The position numbers and the translations under genes are program-made. From Flabesymbios commensalis (taxonomy: Eukaryota; Annelida; Polychaeta; Terebellida; Flabelligeridae): 64,000 nt of DNA. Shown here in pieces: positions 51,640 to 62,821 of this stretch. The stretch covers positions 85,193,914 to 85,257,913 of the forward strand of contig OZ024908.1 in assembly GCA_964017125.1 (NCBI GenBank). Reading direction: 5' to 3'. The notes below the pieces were generated by a model. The model did no database searches. It had not been told where the DNA came from and saw nothing but the letters and a program-made list of their open reading frames with translations. Each line of letters begins with the position of its first letter. Position 1 is the stretch's first letter.

Positions 51640-51740
51640 TATTTGCGAGATATCTATTTTTCATAAATAAAAACATTTTTCGTTATTTCAAGATGAAAAA
51701 TGCGTCAGCAATTCCAGCTTCAAATGAGGAAAACTAAAAA
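51640..51740. mobile_element. TTAA-E hairpin fragment
   Basis: TATTTTTCATAAATAAAAAC ATTTTTCGTTATTTCAAG / GCAATTCCAGCTTCAAATGA GG. Confidence 0.6.
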
Positions 51741-51937
51741 CTAAAAATTAGCAACAGAAGAGTTTTAAGATAACTGGTGTGCCAAACCATGGCAAGTTAG
51801 GGGGGTGACCAATCCCACGGCACAATTACTAGGGGAGCTGGAGTTTTTGAATTGGACAAATTCTTTATTGCACTTCCTATCTGCAATACTTTATGTTTTT
51901 TACACTCTCCCTCAAGCAAAATAGTTATTTCACATTT

Positions 51938-52045
51938 TTCGAAAACTAGACTAGTATTGATCGCGAGAAATTTAAGGGTCTTTTAATGATTTTTCGAAAA
52001 CTAGACTAGTATTGATCGCGAGAAATTTAAGGGTATTTTAATGAT
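51938..52045 (+). repeat. Direct duplication, two 54-bp copies
   Basis: TTTCGAAAACTAGACTAGTA TTGATCGCGAGAAATTTAAG GG repeated once with a single visible change. Confidence 0.9.
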
Positions 52046-52163
52046 GCCGAGCGAAGCGGGGCTAATATTTTTTTAAGGGTCAATAAATATTTCTTTACAA
52101 CATGTCCTTCAGACAATTATTATTTCACGAAAATTCATTCGGAAATATTTATTTCAAAATTAC

Positions 52164-52200
52164 TCCACCCCCCCCCCCCTGGAGATTGAATGGTGCCCCC
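52164..52200. mobile_element. G/C-tract element end
   Basis: C run, then TGGAGATTGAATGGTGCCCC: the same end as at 5559-5590. Confidence 0.6.
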
Positions 52201-52394
52201 CTCAGGGTTCAGCACTGTGCCATGAGTGTGGACGGAACCTTGGCAAATATCCAGACAATCTAAAACGAAACGCAGAGAAAATCAGCTGTTAATGTTTGGA
52301 TAACGACGAAGATTTGCATTTTTACAACTGGCTGCTAATTGAGTCAGGAGTAATTTATCAAACAGTAACGACCAGATGATGGTAGAGATATCGT

Positions 52395-52655
52395 GTGGAA
52401 ACACGGGCGTTGAGCCAATGTTGTTTTAATGTTGGCCCGCCGTCTTCGACGTCGGATCAACATTAAAACAACATTAGTTTATCGTCACGTATTTAATGGG
52501 AGATATCGTGCCGCGACGGAGAACACCATCAAAAAAAGCTGACCTGCAAATACGAGACTTTGACCCACTGTTGGTTTAATTTTGAGCCAGCGTCATAAAG
52601 GGTAGGCCAGCATCGAACCAACAGTGACTCAAAGTATCGTATTTGCAAGAACATT
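52395..52655. mobile_element. Two foldbacks of duplication copy 1
   Basis: 52400-52490 (GGGCGTTGAGCCAATGTTGT TTTAATG ... CATTAAAACAACATTAGTTT ATCGTC) and 52547-52650 (GCAAATACGAGACTTTGACC CACTGTTGG ... CCAACAGTGACTCAAAGTAT CGTATTTGC). Confidence 0.85.
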
Positions 52656-53447
52656 AAGGCTAGGTTTCTTCACTGTTGAGCAAGCGAGAAATGATATGTT
52701 TTTATTGTGTAATATTCCATAGTAATCTGTGTAATATTCTATATAGTCTCTGTTGCTGTTATTTTTCTTGTATTCATCCTGTCAACACGAAGCTTCAACA
52801 AAATATATCTTGGAACACGAAATGTTATGTTCTCATGCCATGAGACGTATATCAGTGACAGTATTAGTACATATCACATTGGGTTTTATGCGATGCTCTC
52901 ACGAGATTTGAGCCATGTACCAGTATCAGAATATATCACATTGGTTTTTCTTTCGAATGACGATCTATTACAATTCTGTTGACCATGTTGACCTGTCTAG
53001 TTGATCGTGTAAGAGAATACAAGAGTTTGATTTGGTACTCCAGCAGCACCTCCAATTGGAGTATCAGGCTAGCGGAGGAAGGCTGATTGACTTAATCAAC
53101 TAGCTGGCTCTTGGACATGTTGGATACTGGAAATGTTTTCTCGTGCGATATGTAAAATACAGTACTTGTCCAATGAAGGTACTCACATAAAGGCTCACAC
53201 TAGACGAGTGCTGTATTTCCCAAAACTGCACTCAAATGAACACCATTGTCTGCGACGCTGGCCCAACATTAAAGCAGCACATATATATATCAAATATCCA
53301 GACAATCTAAAACGCGGAGAAAATCAGCGGTTTATGTTTGGATAACGACGAATATTTTTATTTTTACAACTGGCTGCTAATTGAGCCGGGGGTAATTTAT
53401 CAAACAGTAACGACCAGATGATGGTGGAGATATCGTGCGGAAACACA

Positions 53448-53710
53448 GGCGTTGAGCCAATGTTGCTTTAATGTTGGCCCGCCGTCTTCGACGTCGGCCC
53501 AACATTAAAACAACATTGGTTTATCGTCACGAATTTAATAGAATATATCGTGTGGAACTGTTCCACGCCAGTGCCGCGCCAGAGAACACCGTCAAAAAAG
53601 GTAACCTGCAAATACGAGACGTTGATCCACTGTTGGTTAATTGTTGGCCAACGTCGCAGACGGTGTGCCAGCATTAAACCAACAGTGGATGAGAGTGTCG
53701 TATTTGCTAA
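53448..53710. mobile_element. Two foldbacks of duplication copy 2
   Basis: 53450-53530 and 53608-53708: the same pair as in copy 1 at the same spacing. The second reads GACGTTGATCCACTGTTGG ... CCAACAGTGGATGAGAGTGT CG, so copy 2 has lost some arm pairing kept in copy 1. Confidence 0.85.
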
Positions 53711-54539
53711 ATTGCCGCTACGTTTCTTGAATGTTGGGCAAGCGTTTTGAAATGTCTTCATATATTGCGAAATATTTTATATATTAATCATCAGTGTAAT
53801 ATTCTATTGACGTCGTAGCCGATGGCCCACCATCAAGCAAGCGTGAAATGAGTGTAATTGTGTAATTTTGTATTTATTATGTGTCTGTCTCTCTTGTGCT
53901 GTTGTTATTTTTCTTGTATTCCTCGTGTGGACATGAGGCTTTTGAAATGAATAAATATTGGAATAGGAACACTGATGAAATGCTATGTTCTGACGCTACG
54001 AGACGTATACCAGTATCATACTATATCACACTGGGTTTTATGCTATGTTCTCAACATATCAGAGCTGAGATGTATACCAATATCAGCCTATATCAAATTG
54101 GGTTTTATGCTATGTTCTCACGCCATATGCATGATATGAGACGTATATCAGTATCAACAAGAATACATAAGACATGTATTATCTCTTGGTAACAGTCTAT
54201 ATCACATTGGGTTGGAGGGTGGATGTTGGTTGACCTAATCAACTATAGCTGGTTCTTGGACATGTTGGATACGGGAACTGTTTTATCGTGCGATATGCAA
54301 AATACAGTACTTGTCCAATGAAGGTTATCGCATAAAGGCTCAGACTAGACGAGTGTTGTATTTCCCAAAACGGCACTCAAATGAACACCATTTGCATACC
54401 ACAGAAACAAACACACACAGAAACAAAGTCCTGTGTATGGCTATGCTAAGACATCACAGGCGCATACTACGTTTTCATAGCACACATTGTTTACATATCA
54501 CACATCTCTGCTACATCTGACATGAATGTGTCACCGTCA

Positions 54540-55080
54540 TAATAAGGCATGCCCACCCAATTTACAAGAAACGTTGTCCCAACCTTACAGCGACATTGGA
54601 GCAGCGTTTAAGCTGGGCAGCACCCTAGGCGTCTGAGACAGTGGCCTGCCATCAGGGGGCCTCAGCCAAATCTGTGTCGACGTCTCTTGCCAAAGACTCA
54701 AAGTGCTCAGAGAACACTCACACATCCAAGTTGTTTTAATGTTGGGTCAACGTCTTCGACGCTGACCCAGTGTCACCCATACACTGAGCCACATATACCT
54801 GCAAACATAATGCGTTAAATCGATGCTGTTTGAATGTTGGACCAGAATCGCTGACATTGCACCAACATTGGACTTACGCATCGCGTTTTTATTCTGCCAC
54901 GGTAGGCCTATTCACGGTATTGTGCTATTATTGTGAAGGGGTTTCGTGAGTATCACTATATCACTGCAAAAACACGAGACTTTGACCCAGTGCTGGTTTA
55001 ATGTTGGCAAAGAGTCTGCGACGCTGACACCAACATTACAGCAGCACTGGGTCAAAGGCACGTGTTTTTGCCGGGTAGGC
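54540..55080. mobile_element. Cluster of AACATTG foldbacks
   Basis: Degraded copies at 54560-54690, 54722-54790 and 54805-54890, and a good one at 54968-55076 (AAACACGAGACTTTGACCCA GTGCTGG / CCAGCACTGGGTCAAAGGCA CGTGTTTTTGCCGGG... arms). Confidence 0.75.
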
Positions 55081-55147
55081 AGTCAACGTGAGTAAGGTTT
55101 GGTTTTACGTATCGCGTTTTCATTGTGCCCCGATGTGTTTATATTGT

Positions 55148-55665
55148 GAAGGATCTTCGTGAGTAGGCCGTCGCCGTGAGTAGGTCATCAGCGTGAGTAG
55201 GCTGTGAGTTGATCGTGAGTGCACCCTGCCTCGCCTTGTCTATTATTGTGAACGGGCTTCGTGAGTAGGTCACCACCGTGAGTAGGCTGTGAGTTGATCG
55301 TGAGTACACCCTGCCTCGCCTTGTCTATTATTGTGAACGGGTTTCGTGAGTAGGTCACCGCCGTGAGTAGGCTGTGAGTTGATCGTGAGTACACCCTGCC
55401 TCGCCTTGTCTATTATTGTGAACGGGTTTCGTGAGTAGGTCACCGCCGTGAGTAGGCTTTGAGTTGATCGTGAGTACACCCTGCCTCGCCTTGTCTATTA
55501 TTGTGAACGGGCTTCGTGAGTAGGTCACCGCCGTGAGTAGGCTGTGAGTTGATCGTGAGTACACCCTGCCTCGCCTTGTCTATTATTGTGAACGGGCTTC
55601 GTGAGTAGGTCACCGCCGTGAGTAGGCTTTGAGTTGATCGTGAGTACACCCTGCCTCGCCTTGTC
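55148..55665 (-). repeat. 85-bp minisatellite, about six units
   Basis: Unit GTGAGTAGGTCACCGCC ... CTGTGAGTTGATCGTGAGTA CACCCTGCCTCGCCTTGTCT ATTATTGTGAACGGGCTTC. CCTTGTCT recurs at 55234, 55319, 55404, 55489, 55574 and 55659, exactly 85 apart. Long minus-strand frames are a by-product of the repeat. Confidence 0.95.
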
Positions 55666-55789
55666 TTGACTGTAATCTCTGGTCGCCCCTTCAATCCCCC
55701 CAGACACGCGCATATTGTCACCCGCCTTGTCACGCAGGGTCGACCACTTCACGTTCTCACACTTTATCAAGTTTTCATTGTATTGTGTG

Positions 55790-55850
55790 GCGATTAATGT
55801 TGGGCCGACGTCGTAGACAGTGGCCAACATTAAAGCGACATGAGATTATT
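55790..55850. mobile_element. AACATTG foldback fragment
   Basis: TTAATGTTGGGCCGACGTCG TAGACAGTGGCCAACATTAA. Confidence 0.7.
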
Positions 55851-55919
55851 GCATTGTGTTTATCAGTCCATATTTAACAGGATTTCAATCATGTCCTCAC
55901 TTAAGTCTTACAATTTACA

Positions 55920-56095
55920 ACGACTTTTAAGAAAGATCCAGAAGGTGGGTCAGAGGGGTCCAGACCCCTCTTTGAATTAATTTGTCCCGAACTGCATCGA
56001 TAAAAAATGCCAAAATATCGGTATATGACACTCAAAACTAACCATGGTAGTGTCTCAAGTTAAGGCACCGCCATATTAAATTTTGCTCGTTAGAC
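55920..56095. repeat. Dispersed G/C-tract repeat, diverged copy 3
   Basis: GGGTCAGAGGGGTCCAGACC CCTCTTTGAATTAATTTG ... ATCGATAAAAAATGCCAAAA TATCGG, then CATGGTAGTGTCTCAAGTTA AGGC as in copy 1. Confidence 0.6.
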
Positions 56096-56592
56096 CAACA
56101 TTGATTCCATGTATCGTGTTTGCTGGGTAGGTGTTAATGGTTGAAGTCGGCCACTTTGGTGAATGGATGATATTTCTGTGGAGCTGTGTTCGATGTTCGT
56201 GTGAGGTTCTACTGTACACAGTCAATGATATCAATTGATGTCTTAACTCCAGCGGTGGCATATTTTTGTATAAAACACGGAGACCAAAGGTTTATTTTAA
56301 ATTGTATGGGTTATGGGTTTAGGGCCATTATAAATGTGTAATTCTTTCTATTCAGCAGTGTTCAGTGCGGGGAACGATCCAGGTTTAAGCTGCATTCACA
56401 TAAATTATGTACGAATACAGATACGAAAACGACAAAACTCCCCCTTATGTTATTTTGGTGTGGGTGTTCACATATCCACGTACACGTATATGAACACGAC
56501 ATCCACCATAATACCATTATTTTCTTGATCGTACTCGTATAAATATGTGAATACAGCTTTATAGCTGTCAATACACGGCTCTACTGTATAGG

Positions 56593-56706
56593 CCTACCCA
56601 GCAAACACGACACATCTACCCAATGTTTGACCAATGTTGGGCCAACGTCGTAGACGGTGGACCAACATTGGTCAAACATTGGGTAGCTGTGTCGTGTTTG
56701 ATGGGT
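56593..56706. mobile_element. AACATTG foldback, intact ends
   Basis: TACCCAGCAAACACGACACA TCTACCCAATGTTTGACCAA TG / CATTGGTCAAACATTGGGTA GCTGTGTCGTGTTTGATGGG TA around CGTCGTAGACGGTGG. Nearly perfect over 114 bp; the arms carry their own TTTGACC/GGTCAAA. The best copy for defining the ends (CCCAGCAAACACGA, possibly flanked by TA). Confidence 0.9.
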
Positions 56707-56861
56707 ACAATACGTACTAGAGATCACTGGTACACACATTCAATATATTAATGAGTTATAAACAAAGACAAGTATAATATATAAGATCTACGTCAGCACC
56801 AGATAATGGTCATGGTTGACTATAATCCAATGTATAAGCACCCGCCTAACTGGTCTGGTCT

Positions 56862-57100
56862 GACCCTTTAAACACCAAGAACGACTATAATAATTTACCC
56901 ATCTTCTGATTTATAGCACTTCAAATAGGCGTATTACATTTTGAAGGTCAAATATATCATTGGTCAACAAGGTTTGAAAATACTTAAGGCACAATATTAA
57001 ATAATTTTCACTCACCTAAAAGTTGTGGATCGCGGTAGCAAGACACTATTTTCGGTTGGTTTGAAATTTCAATTGCAGAACTTCGTAATTAAAGTGTTCA
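56862..57100 (-). mobile_element. Degraded TTAA-B/C-like MITE
   Basis: CCCTTTAAACACCAAGAACG ACTATAATAA ... CACTCACCTAAAAGTTGTGG ATCGCGGTAGCAAGACAC. Confidence 0.55.
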
Positions 57101-57299
57101 TAACCTATATACTACAGGTCTGCTGCTCAATTAAATATATAGATTGTAACCTTATCATAAAGGTAATTTTATATATTGTCTAGTATTATAATGGGCGTTC
57201 ACCCGATAATATGGATTTCATGGTGGCCCAACGTCTGCAACTCTTGCCCCAAATAAAGACAGCATCGCTTACTGGCCCTGTGGGCATGTGCCATGTGTA

Positions 57300-57420
57300 C
57301 TGAAGAGCCAGCATACACGAGACATTGAAACAATGCTGTTTTAATGTTGGCACGCCGTCTTCGACGTCGGACCAACATTCAAACAACATTGGTTCAATGT
57401 CTAGTGTCTGCTGGAATAGC
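57300..57420. mobile_element. AACATTG foldback palindrome
   Basis: CCAGCATACACGAGACATTG AAACAATGCTGTTTTAATG / CATTCAAACAACATTGGTTC AATGTCTAGTGTCTGCTGG. Confidence 0.85.
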
Positions 57421-57570
57421 AGGGCGGAATATGTATTGTCTCTGTACAATCGGGGCGGGTAGATCAATGCTAGACTGGTCTCTTGGAATGTAAGATGCCT
57501 GTGGTTTATGCCTCACCTGCTCAGCGGGAAGGAATTTCAAACAAAATAAAAGTATGCATATTATGGCATA

Positions 57571-57958
57571 TTATCCCTTCAACTGCTAAGGCGCTGAAAT
57601 AGTTCTACATAAATCAAGAAACAAAACTGATCCAATTTGAAATCATCATAAATGTATTAGCTAGCTCTTCTCGCTTCATTTGAATACCTATGTCATGGGT
57701 CTATGGCCATTATCAGATTATAAATATTTTTATTATTTCAGTGCGGGGATCGATTTTAGATGTCGTCTACAGACATCAGATTCTGGCGTCTAAAGTCCAT
57801 TCCCGCGCTCTAAAGCCTGGCTTAAAGGGTTAAAGCGCTTAGCAAGACTGTAGTGTTTTCAATCTGTTTAGCAGGTTAAATCAATGTCATCGGGAATAAA
57901 GATTTGCAAATATTTGGTCCCAAATTAAACAAATGAGTAATTTCACCAAGTACATATT
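57571..57958 (-). mobile_element. TTAA-A abutting TTAA-B
   Basis: 57571-57833: TTAT CCCTTCAACTGCTAAGGCGC TG ... GTGCGGGGATCGATTTTAGA ... CTTAAAGGG TTAA (57830-57833). 57830-57958: AGCGCTTAGCAAGACTGTAG TG ... the TTAA-B tail, hairpin lost. Confidence 0.8.
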
Positions 57959-58519
57959 AACATATTTTTGTAGATTCACTCTACACAGGGGTGTATCAGG
58001 AGGAGAGTAAGTTCACGCGACCGAACCCTTTAACTTATAAGTGTCGTTTTCAAAATTATAAAAAAAATGCTTTAATTTTTTCATTTGTTCTTCCTTAGAT
58101 ACCCAGAATACAGTACCACCATTTAATTAGAAAATCAATCAATCACGCCTCTGTCGACCACTTCTGATTTATATCTATGTGCCCTTTTTATCTGCATCTG
58201 CTGGTCATATGGCTTTAGCTACTATCCTATCTTGTCAGATTGTCTCAGAGCAAGCGGTACTGGGAGCTCATTAGGGAGTTGTTACGTGCTTTGCATGCTA
58301 TCAAGCATGGTATGTAATCAACTGGTCTACAAAAACCAACACCCTTCAGCCTCGACGTGTCTGGGCATAATATTCGGGTGGTTTGCCAGCAGCTTACACT
58401 CAGCTCACACTTCAAAGTATGACTTTGTCTGGGGATATACCCACTGGATATGTCCAGAAGCCCTTACCAGGCGAGTGAAGGAAAACAAAAAGCCATCATG
58501 CCCTATCACCCCACCCTCA
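57959..58519. other. Intergenic; one open frame, not accepted
   Basis: The 113-codon plus-strand frame 58232-58573 runs into the next MITE, so its 3' part is repeat. No recognised domain. Confidence 0.45.
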
Positions 58520-58736
58520 CGTCATCATCTGAAGACGTCAGATTCTGATTCAGAACGTCGATCCCCGCACTGAAAGAGTAAAATATTTATAATGGCCGTA
58601 GACCCATAACATAAGTACTCAAATGAATCAGAAAGAGCCAACTAAAACATTTTTCATGTTTATGATGATTTCAAATTGAAAATAACCCTTTGTTCTCTAT
58701 GGTTTATAAAAATATATCATCGTTGTAATGGTTTAA
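58520..58736 (+). mobile_element. TTAA-A MITE, 5' truncated
   Basis: AAGACGTCAGATTCTGATTC ... GATCCCCGCACTGAAAGAGT AAAATATTTATAATGGCCGT ... GTTGTAATGG TTTAA (58732-58736). Confidence 0.8.
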
Positions 58737-58978
58737 CCCTTTAACCGCCAAATTATTCAATTGGAATTTTCACCCACTTGAAGTTGTGTCTCGCTGACGC
58801 GATCCACAACTTCAAGTGAGTGAAAATTATTCAGTTTTGACAAAATGAAGGTCAACTCTGTTCAAATCGTGCTGATTGATGTCACATTATGGCTTTAACA
58901 TGCTTAAAAGGCGGTACTGAATGTGGTAATAATTGAGTGAAAAACCCAATATATGCGGCACCGGCGGGTAAAGGAATA
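58733..58978 (-). mobile_element. TTAA-C MITE, inverted
   Basis: TTAA (58733-58736, shared) CCCTTTAACCGCCAAATTAT TC ... CACCCACTTGAAGTTGTGTC TCGCTGACGCGATCC ACAACTTCAAGTGAGTG ... ATATGCGGCACCGGCGGGTA AAGG. Confidence 0.85.
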
Positions 58979-59213
58979 AAAGTGTACAACTCCGTGTTCT
59001 CAGGGGAGTTTTCGGATAATGATTTTGTACCGCTGTGTTTCATGTCAATACATACTACATTTAGATTTACGTACTTGGCTATAGCCTGGTACTACTCATT
59101 ACTAAGGCCACTGTACGTTATATGTTAGGTTTACGTACTTGGCTAGCCTGGTACTATGCGTCTTTTTGTTGGGGTATGAGCAGATGTAAAGTGCGCAGAT
59201 CACAGTAAAGAAT

Positions 59214-59318
59214 GAACGAACGAAAAAGAACGAAATAACGAAAATGAATAAATGAATGAATGAATGAATGAATGAATGAATGAATGAATGAATGAATGAA
59301 TGAATGAATGAATGAATG
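59214..59318 (+). repeat. (GAAT)n microsatellite
   Basis: Pure GAAT run from about 59247, preceded by impure GAACGAACGAAA. Confidence 0.95.
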
Positions 59319-59324
59319 ACTTTT

Positions 59325-59535
59325 TAGGCTATTCCTGACTATGGCCCAGTTTAGCCTGTGCGCATACAGGCTATAAACTGCGTCAGGAGAGCCTTCTGAG
59401 GCTGGCGAGATAAATCAGATGACATGGCCCTCCGAGCACATGATTCGAAATTAGAGCTCTGGCGGTCTGGGGTTGAGCACGCTACTTCACGGTCATGGAG
59501 GCTCCGCACAAAGGTGAATCTTGACGAGTGAACGG
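59325..59535 (-). mobile_element. Dimeric SINE, truncated
   Basis: GGCCCAGTTTAGCCTGTGCG CATACAGG, GGAGAGCCTTCTGAGGCTGG CG, CACATGATTCGAAATTAGAG CTCTGGCGGTC, CACGGTCATGGAGGCTCC. Same modules as 29365-29655; the tRNA-like head is lost. Confidence 0.65.
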
Positions 59536-59934
59536 GGAAGGAACCAACATCAAACCGGCATTAAGTGAATGTCTCAGCAAAGCGTGAACACACCAACGGG
59601 GGCGCCAAAGTTATCAAATCATCTATTTTTATCATTGCCAAAATACACCAACTCCCAAGGTGAAAATTTGCGTCCGCCTTCGCGTTCGTGTGTTTTGGAA
59701 ATGATAAAATTTGATATATTTTTCTCGCACTCTCACTGGTGTATTTTACGCTTAAAGAATGACAAACGATTCGAAGATATAAGGGACCTATGTTTAACTT
59801 AGCAATCGAGATTTGCCAGGAAATACATGTCCATCAACCAAAGATAGCCAAGTCCGAAATTACAGTTAACTTTGCAAACGTAAAATAAACACCATTGACC
59901 TGATAAACATGATAAATAAGGATGTTCCAGGAAG

Positions 59935-60240
59935 GGCAGCACTGTTGGACAAATGTTGGGCCAGCGTCGCAGACGGTGGGCCAGCATTGGGCCAGCGGTG
60001 TCCTAATGGGGGCGTTAGCTGAGATTTCACAGCGCTGCCAGTTCTCGAACGACAGAAATAGCGCACACGGGAAAGTTAGCCAATGTTAGATTATTGCTGG
60101 CCCAGCATTGGGATTGTGTTTACTGCTATCACCATGACGTCATATCTACTGTACACTTACTACATGCAGTTTATCACAGATAGAAGAGGGCGTGGCGTTG
60201 AACCAATGTTGGTTTAATGTTGGGCTAATGCAGTTTATCT
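59935..60240. mobile_element. AACATTG foldbacks, three partial copies
   Basis: 59935-60010 (GGACAAATGTTGGGCCAGCG TCGCAGACGGTGGGCCAGCA TTGGGCC), 60075-60120 and 60190-60235. Confidence 0.65.
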
Positions 60241-60429
60241 CAGATAGCTTAGCATACTGAGTCAGCTGATATAATATACCGGCTGATATAGACAGGAGAA
60301 ATGGCAGGCGTCTACAGAAAAATAGCGAAGGATATACATCAAATCCCAGGTCTCTCATTGGCTGAAATGGCCGCATCTGGCCAATCAGAAGGCTGAGATC
60401 TGAGTCAATGTTGAGATGGACATCATATC

Positions 60430-60670
60430 CAAGTAAACATGGTAAATAAGAAGCATTGGTACAGCGTTGCTATAATGTTGACACACCGTGTACAGCGTTG
60501 GCCCAACATTACAGAGACATTGGTTCACCTTCTGAGTTTGATGGGATGAAGTGGTAACCCAAAAACACGAAACATTCACCCAACGTTTATACAATGTTGA
60601 GCCACCGTCTGCGACGCTTGCCCAACATTGTACCAACATTGGTTGAACGTCTCTTGTATACTGGTGAAAA
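60430..60670. mobile_element. Two AACATTG foldbacks
   Basis: 60430-60545 (GTAAACATGG ... GCATTGGTACAGCGTTGC / ATTACAGAGACATTGGTTC) and 60558-60662 (AACACGAAACATTCACCCAA CG / CATTGGTTGAACGTCTCTTG T). Confidence 0.75.
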
Positions 60671-60734
60671 AGGTCTGCAAGGCAAAATCACAGTAGGCCT
60701 ACTACAGCAGATTTCTCAGTCAATTCTCAAATAA

Positions 60735-60825
60735 TTTTACTTCACCCAATGCTGTTTCAATGTTGGGACAGCATCGAAGACACATTGAAACCGCGCTTGG
60801 TGAATGTCTCGTGTTTGCTGGGTGG
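60735..60825. mobile_element. AACATTG foldback next to a microsatellite
   Basis: TTCACCCAATGCTGTTTCAA TGTTGGGACAGC ... CATTGAAACCGCGCTTGGTG AATGTCTCGTGTTTGCTGGG. Right-arm centre partly lost. Confidence 0.75.
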
Positions 60826-60833
60826 TAGCGCGG

Positions 60834-60952
<119 letters not shown>

Positions 60953-61194
60953 ACAAACACGTATATTTGTTAAGACACTATGCCTCTTTCAACGAAACAT
61001 GCATCTGTGATTAATTAGTAAAAAAATAAGTAATCAAACTGCGTTCAATCTGAGATTTACATTACATGTTAAATGGTCTGACTTCTGAAATGCTTACTGA
61101 ACTTTTGATCGTCGCATGGCTAGAAATGTATATCATTGTAAAATTTCATGAGTCCTATACTGCTGTATTGGCATAGCAATATATCTACCACGGA

Positions 61195-61285
61195 AACCCG
61201 AGACATAATTTAAATGCCAGGTCATTGTTGGGCCACCGTCCCAACATTAATCTAGCATTGGGATGAGCCTCTTTGTTTTTCACCT
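61195..61285. mobile_element. AACATTG foldback, short
   Basis: ATGCCAGGTCATTGTTGGGC CACCGTCCCAACATTAATCT AGCATTGGGATG. Confidence 0.6.
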
Positions 61286-61654
61286 GCACACCGCGGTATA
61301 GGCGCGTATCTAGGTAGATATTGATAATTAACTATTACGACCGTAAGCGCGGGGAAATAAATAACCATTTAATAAGACGAAACATGTCGGATCTAGAGTA
61401 AGTATAGATAATTAGGTTCAGGTGAGCTATTTTCCCCTTCACCGTCTGACCCTTTAAGTGCCAATTTTCTGTTAGAAATCGGTCCTCGCAAGAGAAAACA
61501 GTAAATATAATTTTTCAGTGGTGCAGACACATGAAAAAAAACGATAAAACCTAACTTAGCTAAGTATAATAAGGGTTTTCCAACCCTCTTTTTTACAATA
61601 GATTAGATTTTTAATCCAATGAATACATGATGGAATATGTATAACAAATTCAAC
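61286..61654. other. Intergenic
   Basis: Contains a degraded TTAA-type end (CCCTTTAAGTGCCAATTTTC, about 61450). Nothing else. Confidence 0.4.
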
Positions 61655-62050
61655 AAACAGGAGACATCAACCCAATGTTGGATTCATTCTGGTCCGTCGT
61701 CTACGACGCTGGCCCAACATTATTCCGACACTGGGTGAACGTCGTGTGTTCGCTGAGATATTTTTTAACAATAGTCTCTTTTCACATGACACCAGAATAT
61801 CAGAGTAATATTAATAGAGCTCACATCGACTGTTAACACAAGACGTTGACTCGATGTTGATTATTATTTTTGGGCTGGCGTCGCCAAACAGAATATCACC
61901 ATCCAGTCAACGTCTTGTGTTTTCTGTAAAAAAAATAACGTCGCCAGCAAATAGGAGACGTTAGGCTGGCCAATGTTTGTTTGAAGTTGGACCACCGACG
62001 CTAGCCTAACTTTAAAAACAACATAGCTTCACCGTCTATTGCTAACTGAG
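61655..62050. mobile_element. Three AACATTG foldbacks
   Basis: 61658-61758 (GGAGACATCAACCCAATGTT GG ... ACACTGGGTGAACGTCGTGT G), 61838-61925 and 61950-62045. Confidence 0.75.
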
Positions 62051-62098
62051 CAACATCCAGCCATTTGTTCATTTTGTCGTTTGAAACTTAAACATATA

Positions 62099-62371
62099 TA
62101 AACCCTTAAAACGCTGAAATATTTTTGTGAAGAGCATAGAGAAGAAAGGGTTTTTTTTAATTTGAAATTATCACAAATCATGTTTTAGTAAGCCCTTTCT
62201 GCTTCATTTCAACATATGTCATGGGTCTACGACCGCTATAAATTTGTAATTTTTTCAGAGCGGGGATCGTCTTTAAACGTCAGAATCTGACGTCTGAAGA
62301 CGTCAGATTCTGACGTCTAAAGACGGTCCCCGCGCTGAAAGTGTTCAGGGACCTAGCAGGACAAGGGTTAA
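62099..62371 (-). mobile_element. TTAA-A MITE joined to a TTAA-E end
   Basis: CCCTTAAAACGCTGAAATAT T ... AGAGCGGGGATCGTCTTTAA ACGTCAGAATCTGACGTCTG AAGACGTCAGATTCTGACGT CTAAAGACGGTCCCCGCGCT (near-perfect), then GACCTAGCAGGACAAGGG TTAA (62368-62371), the TTAA-E terminus. Confidence 0.8.
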
Positions 62372-62689
62372 TGACATAGCACCGAGTACAGACTGTAGTT
62401 ATACGGTCGGCCGGCTGCACGCATGAACAGATGCCAAAATCCCCCAACCGTGACCAAACTCTACCGACCATCTGGTCGCTATTATTAAATTTTAAAGCTC
62501 CAGGCAAGATGATATTCAGATCTATAATTGTCCAGGATGTGTTTCTCTTTTATATCCGTGTGTTGAGGGTTCGAGGCCTCCTGTGGACGACCTCGACTAA
62601 TGTTTCAGCTCATGGTGAGCACATCTGGATTTGATTGTTAACTACAATAGCCATGATAGCCTGTAAAGCTTCCCTATACCAGTAAACAA

Positions 62690-62795
62690 GATACCGCAAA
62701 TCAGTGTTGGATAAAAGTTGGGCCAACGTCTGCGACGCTGGACCAACATTAAATCAACACTGGTTTAATGACTTACTCGTGTTTGGTGGGGATAG
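62690..62795. mobile_element. AACATTG foldback palindrome
   Basis: GCAAATCAGTGTTGGATAAA AGTTGGGCCAACG ... GGACCAACATTAAATCAACA CTGGTTTAATGAC; both arms share CAGTGTTG/CAACACTG. Confidence 0.82.
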
Positions 62796-62821
62796 TGTGT
62801 ACATGTGTATCAGGTGTACAT

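Larger units (their letters stand above)
52245..54405 (+). repeat. Tandem segmental duplication, ~1.1-kb unit
   Basis: Copy 1 is about 52245-53255 and copy 2 about 53288-54405. Shared order: ATATCCAGACAATCTAAAAC, GGATAACGACGAA, CAACTGGCTGCTAATTGAG, two foldbacks, ATTTTTCTTGTATTC, a ~80-bp internal repeat (GAGACGTATACCAGTATCA ... GGGTTTTATGCTATGTTCTC; more copies in copy 2), CTCTTGGACATGTTGGATAC and CAAAATACAGTACTTGTCCA ATGAAGG. Confidence 0.88.

Noticed and set aside
55148-55665. Relation between the 85-bp minisatellite and the 85-bp splice-donor array at 11.0-11.5 kb
   Set aside because: Same unit length and both rich in GTxAGT, but no shared sequence beyond that; treated as coincidence.
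55188-55830. Overlapping minus-strand frames with THGGDLLTKPVHNNRQGEAG repeats
   Set aside because: All three frames of the 85-bp minisatellite are open; this is a repeat artefact, not a gene.
58232-58573. 113-codon plus-strand frame
   Set aside because: Its end lies in a TTAA-A MITE and the rest shows no recognisable domain or splice context.
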